64,000 nucleotides of DNA from Neoceratodus forsteri (taxonomy: Eukaryota > Chordata > Ceratodontiformes > Ceratodontidae): assembly GCA_016271365.2 (NCBI GenBank), contig CM057456.1, forward strand, positions 1,393,407,501 to 1,393,471,500. The letters are read 5' to 3'. A model generated the notes under the pieces. The model was not told the DNA's origin. It ran no database searches and was given only the letters and a program-made list of their open reading frames with translations. The position numbers and the translations under genes were made by a program. Shown piece after piece: positions 1 through 9,670 of this stretch. Position 1 is the first letter of the stretch. Each line of letters opens with the position of its first letter.

Positions 1-485
1 AACGACTGGTGACAAAGGTGTGGATCAAGGTAGGAAGATCTTCAGGTGGACCAGGTGCTTCACCTGGGCTATATTCCTTAGATGGTAAAAGGAAGATTTG
101 ACTACAGCCGAAACCTACGCCCTCAGGGTTAGGCCCTCATCAGATACCACACCCAGGTTACGCACCTGGCCCGAAGCCATAAGCAGGGTCCCCCCAAGGT
201 ATAAACCTGAGGGTTTCCCTGCCCATGCCCCTGTTGTCCTAAAACCAGGTTCCACCACCAATACCTCTGTTTTACCTGAGTTCAACTGAAGCCAACTAGT
301 ACTCATCCAGTTCTGTATCTCCATCAGGTAGTTATTAAACACTGTGATAGAATCAGACTCTTGTTCAGGGACAAAAGACATGTAGAGCTGAGAGTCATCA
401 GCATAGCAATGAAAACTCAACCCATACCGTCTTATAATGTCCCCTAATGGGAGCATGTACACCGCAAATAACATGGGGGACAGCA
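1..485 (-). mobile_element. L2-type LINE reverse transcriptase fragment
   Basis: This is part of a non-LTR retrotransposon ORF2 that would encode a target-primed reverse transcriptase. On the minus strand, 576-115 stays open. It shows the RT palm with the catalytic motif YADDSQLY at 405-382, preceded by a stretch ending in [16 protein letters not shown] and followed by a thumb-side NLGVV motif. Below 115 the reading is frame-shifted but still recognisable, with a DLPTLIHTFVTSR motif near the window edge, so the element continues to the left. The wording of the palm and thumb matches the L2 branch of jockey-type LINEs. The 5' side stops at about 485, where a DIRS gag begins, so the copy was truncated or cut by that insertion. 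It is a dead fragment. Confidence 0.8.
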
Positions 486-930
486 CTGAGCTCGAGAAGT
501 CACAGTGGGCAAAAGCTGTGGACCTGGCTAAGGCCCAGCCAGACTTGGAGGGTAAGGCAGAGCTTCTTGCTGTCATTCAGTTAGGTGGATGTGGACAGGC
601 ATGTGCTAAGGCACTTACATGACTCTGCAGACACAGCAGCAGTGGCAGCAGCCACAGGTATCTGCATGAGGAGGCATGCCTGGCTGAGAGTTTCTGGTTT
701 CCGCCAGGATTTACAAGATGCCATCTTGGATGCACTCTTTTAGGGACCCATCCTATTTGGCCAGGAGACTGAGAAACTTATAACTGGAATGCAAGACTCT
801 GGCAAGACGGTATCTGAGGTCCACTGTATGTATAGGTGAGAACCGCAGGTCACTTAGTGCCATCCCTTTTGAAAGAATCAGGGACAGCAGGGAAGATGCC
901 AGCCACAGCACAAGGGAGGCTTTAAAAGGA
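486..930 (+). pseudogene. DIRS-1 Gag, C-terminal part
   Basis: This is the remnant of the capsid-like Gag protein. Two frames are needed. The first covers 486-620; the second, from about 625, gives a stretch with TAAVAAATGICMRRHAWL that aligns with the same place in DIRS-2 Gag (TASRAAAVGICTRRHFWL near 6720) and DIRS-4 Gag (near 17760). This RRHxWL block is the most conserved part of Gag among the copies. There is no start codon of its own, since the copy is 5' truncated. After the block the sequence becomes basic and proline-rich up to about 1010, as in the other copies. Confidence 0.7.
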
Positions 931-1229
931 GAGGTCCCCCTGTTTCTTCAGGCACCCAAGGCCCCAGAAATCCCAAGGCACCCAGACCTCCCCTGCCCAA
1001 CACCTCCACAACAGCATGACTCCCTACCGACCCCCCTCCTCTGGAGGAAGTGCAGGGGGAGGCAGTAGGAGGGAGATTTTCCCTTTACCAATCTGGATGG
1101 TCCAATATCACGTCAGATCGATGGGTCCTCCAGATAGCAGAGAAAGGATACTCCCTGGAATTTACCTAGATCCCACCAGACAATCTACCAGTCCCCACCC
1201 ACTGCTCACCCTCCCACGCAGTTCTCCTG

Positions 1230-2937
1230 CTGGCAGTAATACAGGCCTTGCTAGACAAAAGAGCCATCCAGGAGGCCCCCTATGCTCAAAGAGGCAAGGG
1301 ATTTTACTTCCACTTCTTCCTAGTCCCGAAGAAGACAAGAGACCTTCGTCCCATTCTGAATCTGAGTCAGATGAACACATTCATCGAATACAAAAGGTTT
1401 AGAATGGTGACCTTAGCGAGCCTGTTGCCCATACTCCATCACGGAGACTTGCTCTGCTCCCTGGACATGCAGGATGCTTATATGCATATAAAGATCCTGC
1501 CATCCCACAGGAAGTGCCTTCGCTTCACCTTCCAAGGAGGGACTACCAGTTCAGGGCACTTCTATTTGGCTGTCATCAGCACCAAGGGTTTTCACCAAGT
1601 GCCTGGCAGTGTAGGCGGTGGCCCTCAGGAGAGGGGATCACTTTGTCTACCCCTACCTGGACAATTGGCTTCAAACAGCTTCCTCAGAAGACCAGTTGAA
1701 CAGGAAGATGGAGTAGATGTTCAGTCTATTCTGAACTTTGGACGTTACCTTAAATCTGCCCAAGTCACACCCGTGGCCTGCTCAAAGGTTACAGTACGTA
1801 GGAGCAGTCCTGGATACCATCCAAGGGAAAGCCTTCCTTCCCGCAGACCGGGCAACCAGGCTAATGGAGGTCACTCACTGGGTGGTAGGCTCAGACCTGG
1901 TCCCAGCGAGGTGATTCTGCAGCTTCTAGGTCATATGGTCGCAGCCATAGCCACAGTTCCCCTCGCACATTTGAATATGAGGTTCCTGCAGTGGCACCTC
2001 AGAGTACAGTGGGACCAAGGCATGGACAAGCTCAAGGAGCCCCTCCGGATCTCCAGTGTTGTCCTTCAGTCCCTGACTTGGTGGGTTACCCCGGTCCATT
2101 TGGACAAAGGGGGTTCCCTTCCAGCGACCCAGCGCCCAGTAGATTCTAACTACGGATGCCTCGGGACTGGGATGGGGAGCACATCTTGCTTCTCATCAGA
2201 TGAGAGGTTCTTAGAATTCAATGGAACGATCTCTCCACTTGAATATTTTGGAGATGAGAGATGTTTTATATGCCCTTCAAGCTTTCCAAGGGGTACTCCT
2301 TCCTGGGCCGCCCCTTCTGGTCCAGTCAGACAATACCCCAGTAGTCTTCCATCTCAACAAGCAAGGGGGCACGCACTCTTATCCCCTATGCAGAGAGGCA
2401 ATGAGGGTATGGACTTGGGCAGTGTATCACAACCTGGATCTCACGGTAGTCCATGTTCCAGGGATCGACAATGTACTCACAGACAGCCTAAGTTGCTCTC
2501 AGTCTCAGAGCCACAAATGGGAACTACAGCAAGAAGCTGCAGATGACCTCTTCGAAAGGTGGGGTCGACCAGAGCTGTACCTCTTTGTGTCCCCACACAA
2601 CGCCACACTGCCCAGTTTCTGCTCGCTAGATCCAGAGCCTGATGTTTCTTGGTGAGACACATTGTCCCTTTCTTGGACAGGGAGGTTTCTGTATGCCTTC
2701 CCCTCCCTTCCCCCTTCTTCAGAGGATCCTGCTCAAATTGCAGGCAGAGGGTGCCAGTATGATCTGATCGCACCCTTCTGGCCGCAATAGAGTTGGTTCC
2801 CACTGTTACAACAGCTGGCATCAGAACCACCAGTTCAGTTGCCCCTGTCCACTCATTTGCTCTCGCAAGAGCAAGGGACATTGGTCCATCCAGCCCTCCG
2901 GTCCCTGCATCTGCATGCATGGCTCCTGCGGACTTAG
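1230..2937 (+). pseudogene. DIRS-1 reverse transcriptase / RNase H / methyltransferase-like
   Basis: The RT fingers and palm begin with GFYFHFFLVPKKT (about 1297) and include CSLDMQDAYMHI (about 1455), which holds the first catalytic Asp. A frameshift near 1540 moves the reading to another frame. The YxDD motif at 1654-1665 reads YLDN, so the second Asp is Asn. RNase H follows: a TDAS-like motif near 2150, an NILEMRDVLYAL Glu motif at about 2240, and VQSDNTPVVFHLNKQGG at about 2312. The downstream region (LYLFVSPHNATLPSFC, then GRFLYAFPSLPP and LIAPFWP) corresponds to the Dam-like methyltransferase region of DIRS elements. It ends with HAWLLRT and TAG at 2935, overlapping the recombinase start by 19 bases. 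It has at least two frameshifts and internal stops. Confidence 0.85.
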
Positions 2938-4656
2938 CTAGAGATAGATTTGGAGTATCCCTAAGTGTGGCAGAGGTGCTTGTGGCAGCAAGAAAATGCT
3001 CTACCAGGGCAACATATGCCGTGAAATGGAAGCATTTCTGCTTGTGGGCATTCCCCCAATTCTCTGTATCCCCTCAATTGTCTGGTGGAATCTGTGCTGG
3101 AGTATCTTCTCCACCTACTGGACTTGCGCCTTAGGTACTTGTCCATTGAGGTGCATTTCTGTCATTGTTAGCTTATGCACCATTGAATGGGAAGACTCTG
3201 GCACAGTTGGAGCTATGCAAGACCTTTCTAAGGGGCACCTTCCATATTAAACAGGGATCAATCTTAACTTTTTTTTGCACTAGCCAGCTGGGCTAGTGAA
3301 CCAGAAATTGCACTAGCCCTCAGAAGTTTTCAGTAGCCCACAGTCAGTATGGTTAACAGTGATTTGTTAAACGAAAGGCAAATAAAATTGCATTTGCCCT
3401 GCCAACAGTCTGGACACCTACCAACTGATTTTGCACTGTGCCTTTAACTGCAAACCGCACATACACTATCTCAGCTTCTGTGACTGAAAAGTTGGTGGTT
3501 CTGCCACTGATGACTGAAATTAACTTTGTTCCCATAATTCTTTCTCATAGCACCATGTGTTAAACCTTGGCTACATAGTGGATAAAGTTGCAGGCATATT
3601 TGTCATTGTGATATGCTGAACTGATATCTAGCCCTTTCATATCATCAAGGCTGCACATCCACACAAAGTCTGTGAAAGGACGTCCTTTCTTAGCAATTGC
3701 ATGGCATGTGTGAAACAGTTTATCCAGTTGGTTAAGCATTGCTTCTTTCATGTTCTTCAGCATTCCCTCCACGTTACTTGTCCCTGAAGTAGCAGTGCTG
3801 GCATCCTCCTTTTCCTTTGCCCTACCATGAGCTTCACTGATATTATGGGACAAGACAGAGTCAAGCTGGAAGTTATCTGTACTCAAATGAAAATTATTGT
3901 TATTGCCTGCCTTACCCAACTGTATTTCATGTTTGATACACAAATGGCAGAACGTCAGATCTTTTGCACCATCATACCCCAACCAGTCATATTTTTCTAG
4001 CCAACATTGCTGGAACGGACTGCTTCGCTTTATCTTTTCATACTCATGATCTTTTATTTGTTTGTCTTCATCAGCCTGCTTTCTATTAATGTCAGCTGGG
4101 TTACTGACTTCTTTAATATATTTCCACATTTTCAGATTTGTAGTTAATAAAGTTGTGTCATGAAAAGTGTGTGTCTTTTTCTTCCCTTTTTCCTTCCTTT
4201 TCCCACCCTGGTCATTGATCCCAGAAATGCTTGATTGTTCCAGTTCTATTAAAATATGTTCACCCAAGAAAGAGTAAGGATAAATTCAACAGCATCAACC
4301 CATATTGTTATTTATTTATTTTTCCACCAGAAAGACAGACCAGTTGTTTGTCTCGTTTGCCCACAGAAAGGTTTGGGCTTCTGTGATGAAGCAGACAATG
4401 ACTAAGTGGCTCGTGGATTGCATCACATTCTGTTAGCAGCAGCACAGCAAACCCTTACTGGGACCGGTTAAGGGTCACTCCACCAGAGGGATATCGACAT
4501 CCTTCACTTCTCTTAAGAATGTTTCTTCAACAGACCACTGTGTGGCTGCTACTTGGAGTTCAGTGTACCCTTTTGTTAGGCACTACAGTCTGGACATTGC
4601 TTCCAGAAGGAGAGCAGGTTTCGGCCTAGTGGCCCTTCAAGGACTCCTCTCCTAAC
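2919..4656 (+). pseudogene. DIRS-1 tyrosine recombinase, split by a hAT fragment
   Basis: This gene would encode the recombinase that joins the circular DIRS DNA intermediate to the genome. The ATG at 2919 starts MAPADLARDRFGVSLSV and is followed by an N-terminal SAM-like core-binding motif (STRATYAVKWKHFCLW). The reading decays after about 3130 and stops at about 3255. It resumes at about 4300 with the C-terminal part: GHSTRG (the HxxR box) near 4468, then VAATWSS and FVRHYSLDIASRRRAGFG, which includes the expected nucleophile Tyr near 4587. Comparison with DIRS-4 shows that roughly 400 bases holding the first catalytic Arg are missing, so the hAT did not simply insert. Confidence 0.8.
3262..4295 (-). 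mobile_element. hAT-type transposon fragment
   Basis: Two minus-strand reading segments, 4267-3560 (235 aa) and 3535-3353 (60 aa), belong to one hAT-like transposase separated by a stop or frameshift near 3545. The N-terminal piece is lysine-rich and then has a TTF-type zinc-finger pattern: FQQCWLEKYDWLGYDGAKD, a CHLC pair and a downstream His. The second piece has FISVISGRTTNFSVTEAEIVY-like wording (about 3490), typical of the start of the hAT catalytic domain; the usual catalytic Asp lies in this motif and appears substituted. Family resemblance is to the ZNF862/KIAA1586-like vertebrate hAT group. The hAT dimerisation domain and clear terminal inverted repeats are absent, and no 8-bp duplication is visible. 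Confidence 0.65.
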
Positions 4657-4759
4657 TGCCTATATCCTGACATTTTCTTTCACCCTTCTGACCTGGGTCT
4701 CTTCTTGGGAACTGCTTGGGACTCAGTCCTAATGGTTTTACCTGCTGCAAGACCTCCCC

Positions 4760-5075
4760 CTCGAAGTAAGATAGTACAGTTACGTAAGAACTTACCGTAA
4801 CAGTAGATCTTCAAGGGGAGCTCTTGCAGCAGGTAGCTTTCCCACCCACCTGTCCCCAGGGACTAATATCACTATTTTCTTTTTGAGGATAGGAGATCCT
4901 CCTTGGTTCTCCATCTGTTTTCAGCCAGATCTCCAACAGGAGAACTGAGGTGGTGCCAGGGGACCGCCCCCTTTATACCACATCTGACGGGGCAGTCCCC
5001 TGACATAGACTGCTAGCTAGAAGATTTTTCTGGACATAAAAGACTCCACCACTCATTCATACTAATGGGATCTAC
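4760..5075 (+). repeat. DIRS-1 internal complementary region and right inverted repeat
   Basis: After the recombinase stop, the segment 4770-4830 closely resembles the 3' complex of DIRS-4 at 21105-21170, including the shared aagtaagatagtacag. From about 4935 to 5040 the sequence resembles the reverse complement of a DIRS left end: a GC-rich ggggaccgcccc block next to an inverted TATA-like tract, as in DIRS-4 at 15260-15285. This is the right inverted repeat. The terminal tens of bases are degraded, so the exact end is uncertain. Confidence 0.65.
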
Positions 5076-5665
5076 GCTGGAGGCGCTAGGACCCAGCAGG
5101 AGCAAACTTTTCGAGAGGGTCGCTGCCAGAGATAGAGTCGCGAGGAAGCGGCACTGCAAGCCATGGCTCGTTCAGTAAAGACTACCTCCGCGTTGACCCT
5201 CCAACCACCTCAGTTCCTTTTCTTCCTCCGTCGAGTGTGCTTCAGTGACGACATTGCTCGCCCACCAGGAGTCAAACTCCAAACTAGCAGCATAGTTTTC
5301 AGTTTATTGTTTTGTAATTTATCTTTGAAAGTACCCAGTAGATTTAATTAAATTTATTGATTAATAAAGAAGTCTTCAGCCCTCCATTGATAGTCGACCA
5401 TGAGCGGGTCAGGTGATGGTAGGGAGACTTCGTATGAAAGCTGTTCAGTCAGCCGGGCTGGGTCCGGTCTGCTGCCCTCCCCGGAGGGTGGGTCTGACAA
5501 TGGACGGTCCATTGCTCAGGGAGTGATGGGCAGTCCCAGCATAAAGAAAATGGTCCCATTCGTGGCACCGTTCTGCCTCGAGTTCTTCCTCGGTGCACAA
5601 GTCGAGAAAGAGAAGGCATCACTCGAGGTCGCCTTCTGGTATGTCTGCTCATCGACGGTCGGTCA

Positions 5666-6799
5666 TTGAGGCTAGGCACCGGTCTCCTCCCCTCTCGAAG
5701 TCACCAGTTTCTGGCTCCGGTGCCCGACCTCTTTGACATCCGAGCCCGTCCCCGCCTATTGGATGGGCGTTCGATGAGCAGTTTCACCAGTGGGCTGCTC
5801 TTATGGAGCACTGAACTCGGAGGTTGGTGTCTTTCGGCGCCATGGGCTTTGTTGGCGCCGTGTGCTGGGCTGTTTCTGATGGCACTGACTTCCCTGGGTT
5901 CGGCGCCATGTTCTTCATCGGCCCCGATGCTTGGTGTGACACCGTCCAGCCTTCAGGGCTTTTCAACTTTGATTCTTTCTTCTTCTAATTTCCATTCTGA
6001 TTTTCATTCCTTTTCTGTCCATACAGTCCCCTCTGGACTATCAGGAGATGATTCTGAGCCTGACCCAGATCTTCGTCTGGGTGATGATGTTGAAGGAGCA
6101 GGAGTTAATCCTGCTGCAGAGCCTGTGGTCGAAGACCTTTCCTTTAAGTCTCTGCTAAAAAATTTAATTTCCACTCTTTCTCTACAGACTACAGAAATCG
6201 ATCCTGGGAAGCTTTTAAGACTCCAATACCTACATGTCCTGGAGATCCCTATGGATTTAACTCCTCCGGTACAACCATCTTTTGAGACCCGTTCTCAGAT
6301 GGTATGGAACAATCCTGCTCTCATCCCTTCCATGGCTAAGTCCTTAGATAGGAAGTATGCTGCTTCCAAGGATCGACCCATATTGGCCTCACAAGCTTTT
6401 GCTGATCCCATTGTAGTCATAGCAGAGAATGACAAGGCCAACTTCCCTCAGGCATCCTCAGCCCGGCCTATCAATAAAGAATCTCATAAGATACACACCT
6501 TAGGTAAGAGAGTCTTTGCTGCCTTCACCCTGGGTATGCATACTGCCAGCTACCAGGGCTATTTTTCTGAATATGAATATGTCCTTTGGCATTCGCTCAA
6601 GCAAATGGTAGAAGCTCTGCCTGAGTCGGAAACTAATTCAAAGCTACTTCACACCATAACCTGGGGCATCGAGTCCACTAACGAACAGGTTGAAGCTGCA
6701 ATGGATGCTTTTGATACTGCCTCTCGAGCAGCAGCAGTGGGCATTTGTACCCGTCGCCACTTCTGGCTATGTACTTCGGGCTTCATGAATGATGCCTAG
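5666..6799 (+). CDS. DIRS-2 Gag (open, 377 codons)
   Basis: This is an open Gag frame. The N-terminal 120 residues are low-complexity and hydrophobic, and may be read from the wrong frame, because the zinc motif seen in DIRS-3, -4, -5 and -7 is absent here. The conserved capsid-like part starts near residue 155 (DLSFKSLLKNLISTLSL) and continues through SMAKSLDRKYAASKDRP, VIAENDKA, GKRVFAAFTLGMHTASYQ and the C-terminal TASRAAAVGICTRRHFWL. DIRS-6 carries the same series of motifs (44050-44376), which supports a real coding history. The stop is at 6797-6799; the short basic tail seen in relatives continues in other frames to about 6990. Gag would bind the element RNA in a particle. Confidence 0.7.
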   Translation: MRLGTGLLPSRSHQFLAPVPDLFDIRARPRLLDGRSMSSFTSGLLLWSTELGGWCLSAPWALLAPCAGLFLMALTSLGSAPCSSSAPMLGVTPSSLQGFSTLILSSSNFHSDFHSFSVHTVPSGLSGDDSEPDPDLRLGDDVEGAGVNPAAEPVVEDLSFKSLLKNLISTLSLQTTEIDPGKLLRLQYLHVLEIPMDLTPPVQPSFETRSQMVWNNPALIPSMAKSLDRKYAASKDRPILASQAFADPIVVIAENDKANFPQASSARPINKESHKIHTLGKRVFAAFTLGMHTASYQGYFSEYEYVLWHSLKQMVEALPESETNSKLLHTITWGIESTNEQVEAAMDAFDTASRAAAVGICTRRHFWLCTSGFMNDA

Positions 6800-7160
6800 C
6801 AGCAGGTCATGGCCTTTCCCTTTGACTGTATGTATATTTTCAGACCCCAGGTGGAACACGCTCTGAAAGCCACACAGAAGACTAAGTCAGCTACTAAAAT
6901 AGCTCGACCTGCACCCACCTCTCTGAGGTTGTGCTAATAAACGACCAATCTATAATAACCGCTTGGTCCTTTCGAGCAAAGGCAGGGGGGTCTTTAACAG
7001 AAGCCACACCCCAAAGCCACAAAAGAAAATGCAGCAGAAGGCACAAGCCCCCAAAGCACCCAGTGCCAGTTTCTGAGTTCTCGGCCCAGATCCCATCTCA
7101 GCTGCCCGAGGGGGACTCTTCCTCAGCAGTGGGAGGACATCTGACTCAGTTCTATGACTG

Positions 7161-8993
7161 GTGGAAGTTTATAACATCAGACAAATGGGTCCTCTGGAAA
7201 TCCACGAGGGGTATTTGCTCAATCTTTCAGAACCCCGGCCCCCGGATCATCCTCCCAAACGACAGCCCAGACTGTCGGCAGTACAGTCAGACCTTCTTGC
7301 TTCCGAGGTGCCAGGCCTTCTGAACAACAGGGCAGTAGAAGTAGTTCTGCCAGAGCAACGAAACTTAGGTTTCTACTCCCATTACTTTCTAGTTCCGAAG
7401 AAAACTGGAGGCATGTGCCCCATTCTGGATCTCAGAAAGTTAAACAAATTCCTTCACAAGGAAAAGTTCAAGATGATATCTCCAGGTACCCTTCTACCTT
7501 TGATTTATCAACACAATTGGCTAGCCTCCCTGGACATGCAGGATGCCTACCAACACATTCTTATACACCCAGAGCACCACAGATACCTGAGGTTTGTAGC
7601 GTTGGGACAACATTATCAGTTCAGAGTCCTGCCCTTTGGGCTATCCTCGATGCCGTGAGCTTTTACAAAGTGTTGTGCAATTCTCGCAGCACATCTCAGG
7701 AAAATCAGAATTCAAGTGTTTCAATACCTGGACGACTGGCTTCTAGCAAGCCCTTCAAGGCAGGGAACTCTGGACACTGTAGCCAAAGCTTCAGACTTCC
7801 TCACGTCCGTGGGAGTCCTGCTAAATCGCACCAAATCGCAGTTGCAGCCTTCCCAAAAAGTCCTTTTCATAGGAACTCTTCTGGATACCTCCTGTGCGAA
7901 AGCTTTTCTTCCAGAGGGCAGAAGGAGCGATAGCCTACAGATGGCCCAGTACATCAGAGAAAACAGCTTGGTTTGAGCTATCTCGATGCAATGGATGCTG
8001 GGTCTGTTGGCATCCTCAGTGTTCACTATAACCCTAGCTCATCTCCACATGAGAACCTCTCAGTGGATGCTCAGTACTCAGTGGTCCCCAAACACTCATC
8101 CTCAGTCCTTTCCCATCAAGGTGACAGAACCTCTAAAGAGGTCACTCACCTGCTGGTCGCAGAACCTTCTGGAAGGGTATCCCTTTGCTCCTCTGGATCA
8201 TCAGATCTCTATTACCACCAATGCGTCCCTGATGGGGTGGGGAGCTCATTGCTAGAAGCTCCACACCCAAGGTACATGGACTCAGGATGAGTCCTGGCTC
8301 CACATAAATGTCCTGGAAATGAGAGCCGTCCTCTATGCAGTCTGGACCTTGAAGGACATACTCTGTCACAAGAATATTCTCATTTAAATGGACAACAAAG
8401 CAGTGATGTATTACATCAACAAACAGGGCTGTGTACATTCTTACCCATTGTGCAGGGAAGCTATGAGAGTGTGGGAATGGTGCCTGGAGCACAAGGCTCT
8501 AATCCACACAGTTTACCTGCCAGGCATGCAGAACGAACTGGCAGACCATCTCAGCAGAACGGAGACAGATCCTCACGAGTGGTCTCTCAACTCAACCGTT
8601 GCTCAGTCATTCTTCAAAGAGCGGGGAACTCCAGACCTGGACCTTTTCGCATCCCCACTCAACACAAAACTGCCTCTCTTCTGCTCCAGAAATCCAGGAC
8701 CTGGCATTTTCTGTCAGGATGCGTTCAGGCTGCAGTGGACAAACCGCTTTCTATATGCCTTTCCTGCTCTTCCTCTAATTCAGAGGGTGCTTCTCAAATT
8801 TGAGTCTCACGGAGACAGAATGATTTTCATTGCTCCCTTCTGGCCTCGACAGATATGGTTCCCACTGCTCAACAGTCTGTCTGCAACCCTCTCAAAGGCA
8901 CTTCCTCTTCAGACAAACCTTCTGACCCAGGGGCCTGTGGTCCATCCCAATCTGAAGGCGTTTCATGTTCACGCTTGGCTTCTGAAGAGATAG
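7161..8993 (+). pseudogene. DIRS-2 reverse transcriptase / RNase H / methyltransferase-like
   Basis: RT begins with a finger region (GFYSHYFLVPKKTGG at about 7370) and continues with LASLDMQDAYQHILIHPEHH at about 7530 and RVLPFGLSS. A frame change at about 7655 leads to an intact YLDDW at 7725-7739. RNase H contains a TNASLMGWGAH motif (Asp replaced by Asn) near 8230, two in-frame stops around 8254 and 8385, then MDNKAVMYYINKQG. The last 201 codons (8388-8993) are open and include the methyltransferase-like region: LDLFASPLNTKLPLFCSRNP, a FLYAFPALPLIQRVLLKF segment and IFIAPFWPRQIWFPLL. It ends with HAWLLKR and TAG. The start of the overlapping recombinase gene has lost its ATG. Confidence 0.85.
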
Positions 8994-9035
8994 TGGTGAA
9001 TAGTTTCAGTGTTTCCCATAGGGTTTCAGATATTC

Positions 9036-9385
9036 TCTTGGCTGTTCTGAAGCCATTGATATTCCATGTTAAGAACTTTAATGATGCCATAGTATAATAA
9101 TATTGAGTAAACGTATTACATAGAACTCATTATAAAAGACCAGCACTTCCCTACTTTGACTGTTATAGTTTGCTGACCTTTTAACTTTTGGAAAAACAGA
9201 ACAAACCCCTAAGTTGTACCAAACATTGACCTTCCCCCTGCAATATCTTAACACCCCCTGCAAATTTGTTTTTTTGAAACCCCAAAATAACAAATAAGAA
9301 CAACACAACTGGTGCTGTCAAGCAGAAACTCACTGCAAAATCGAACTCCCCTAATGTCCTAATCCCCTCTACCAGGGAAAAATAC
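9036..9385 (-). mobile_element. L1-type LINE piece: spacer and first codons of ORF2
   Basis: On the minus strand, an ATG at 9090 begins MASLKFLTWNINGFRTAKR, the hallmark start of the L1 ORF2 apurinic-like endonuclease, where the Asn in WNING is a metal-binding residue. The match ends after about 19 codons at 9035, where DIRS-2 starts. Upstream in L1 sense (9091-9385) lies non-coding spacer. DIRS-3 begins at 9386, and on the far side of DIRS-3 the minus-strand L1 ORF1 is found at 23061-24364. The simplest reading is that this piece and 21735-24494 are one L1 split by DIRS-3; that is inference. Confidence 0.65.
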
Positions 9386-9388
9386 ATT

Positions 9389-9546
9389 CTAGGAATGTGG
9401 ATATGGTGCACTTATCCACATATTCTGGCAGTGTCCTTTCCCTTTAAGATGTGCTGGAAAGTCTTCAAGCTGGCTCCTCCCACCCACCTGGGTGGTATAT
9501 CCCTCGGCTCTGCCCCATGATGCCAGATCTTCCTTTCCACTGGAAG
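9389..9546 (+). repeat. DIRS-3 left inverted terminal repeat
   Basis: This 158-bp segment is matched in reverse complement by 21560-21707 with only scattered mismatches, including shared gtgtcctttccctttaag and tcggctctgccccatga tracts. Close relatives form the left ends of DIRS-5 (24625-24785) and DIRS-7 (49406-49566). DIRS transcription is known to begin in the left repeat, but I see no strong TATA box in this one. Confidence 0.9.
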
Positions 9547-9670
9547 AAGCAGGTTCCCTCCTTACTGCTCCCACGTTGAGTAGGCCCTAGCACTAAAAGT
9601 CGGATTTACTTCCAAAAACTTAAAACTCTTCAAGTTTCTGTCTTCAGCTCAATCTTCAATCGCGACTGCT

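Larger units (their letters stand above)
486..5075 (+). mobile_element. DIRS-1, a 5'-truncated DIRS-type retrotransposon
   Basis: This tyrosine-recombinase retrotransposon runs left to right: Gag C-terminus (486-930), RT/RNase H/methyltransferase (1230-2937), tyrosine recombinase (2919-4656, interrupted), then internal complementary region and right inverted repeat (4760-5075). It lacks the left repeat and the Gag N-terminus, because it begins inside gag next to an L2 fragment. Its 3' non-coding motif at 4770-4830 closely resembles the one in DIRS-4 at 21105-21170, so the two belong to one family (family II in this window). A hAT fragment replaces the central third of the recombinase gene. 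The boundary with DIRS-2 downstream is not sharp and is placed within about 50 bases. Confidence 0.85.
5076..9035 (+). mobile_element. DIRS-2, a 3'-truncated DIRS-type retrotransposon
   Basis: This element has a 5' leader (5076-5665), a largely open Gag (5666-6799) and a broken RT/RNase H/methyltransferase gene (7161-8993). It ends a few bases into the recombinase gene at about 9035, where minus-strand L1 sequence takes over. The protein wording groups it with DIRS-6 (family III here). No clear left inverted repeat can be drawn at 5076-5200. This region directly abuts the right repeat of DIRS-1, so the two may once have been in tandem or have recombined. The leader is AT-rich at 5300-5380. 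Confidence 0.8.

Noticed and set aside
115..576. The upper end of the L2 frame (486-576) as part of the LINE
   Set aside because: Similarity to LINE stops near 485 and the plus strand there reads as DIRS Gag; the open frame simply runs on.
1560..2546. The long frame from 1248 to 2546 as one DIRS-1 protein
   Set aside because: RT similarity leaves this frame near 1540; the rest is out-of-frame shadow of RT and RNase H.
3560..4267. A host zinc-finger gene related to ZNF862
   Set aside because: Only a broken N-terminal and early catalytic part is present, without introns or a complete frame, inside another mobile element.
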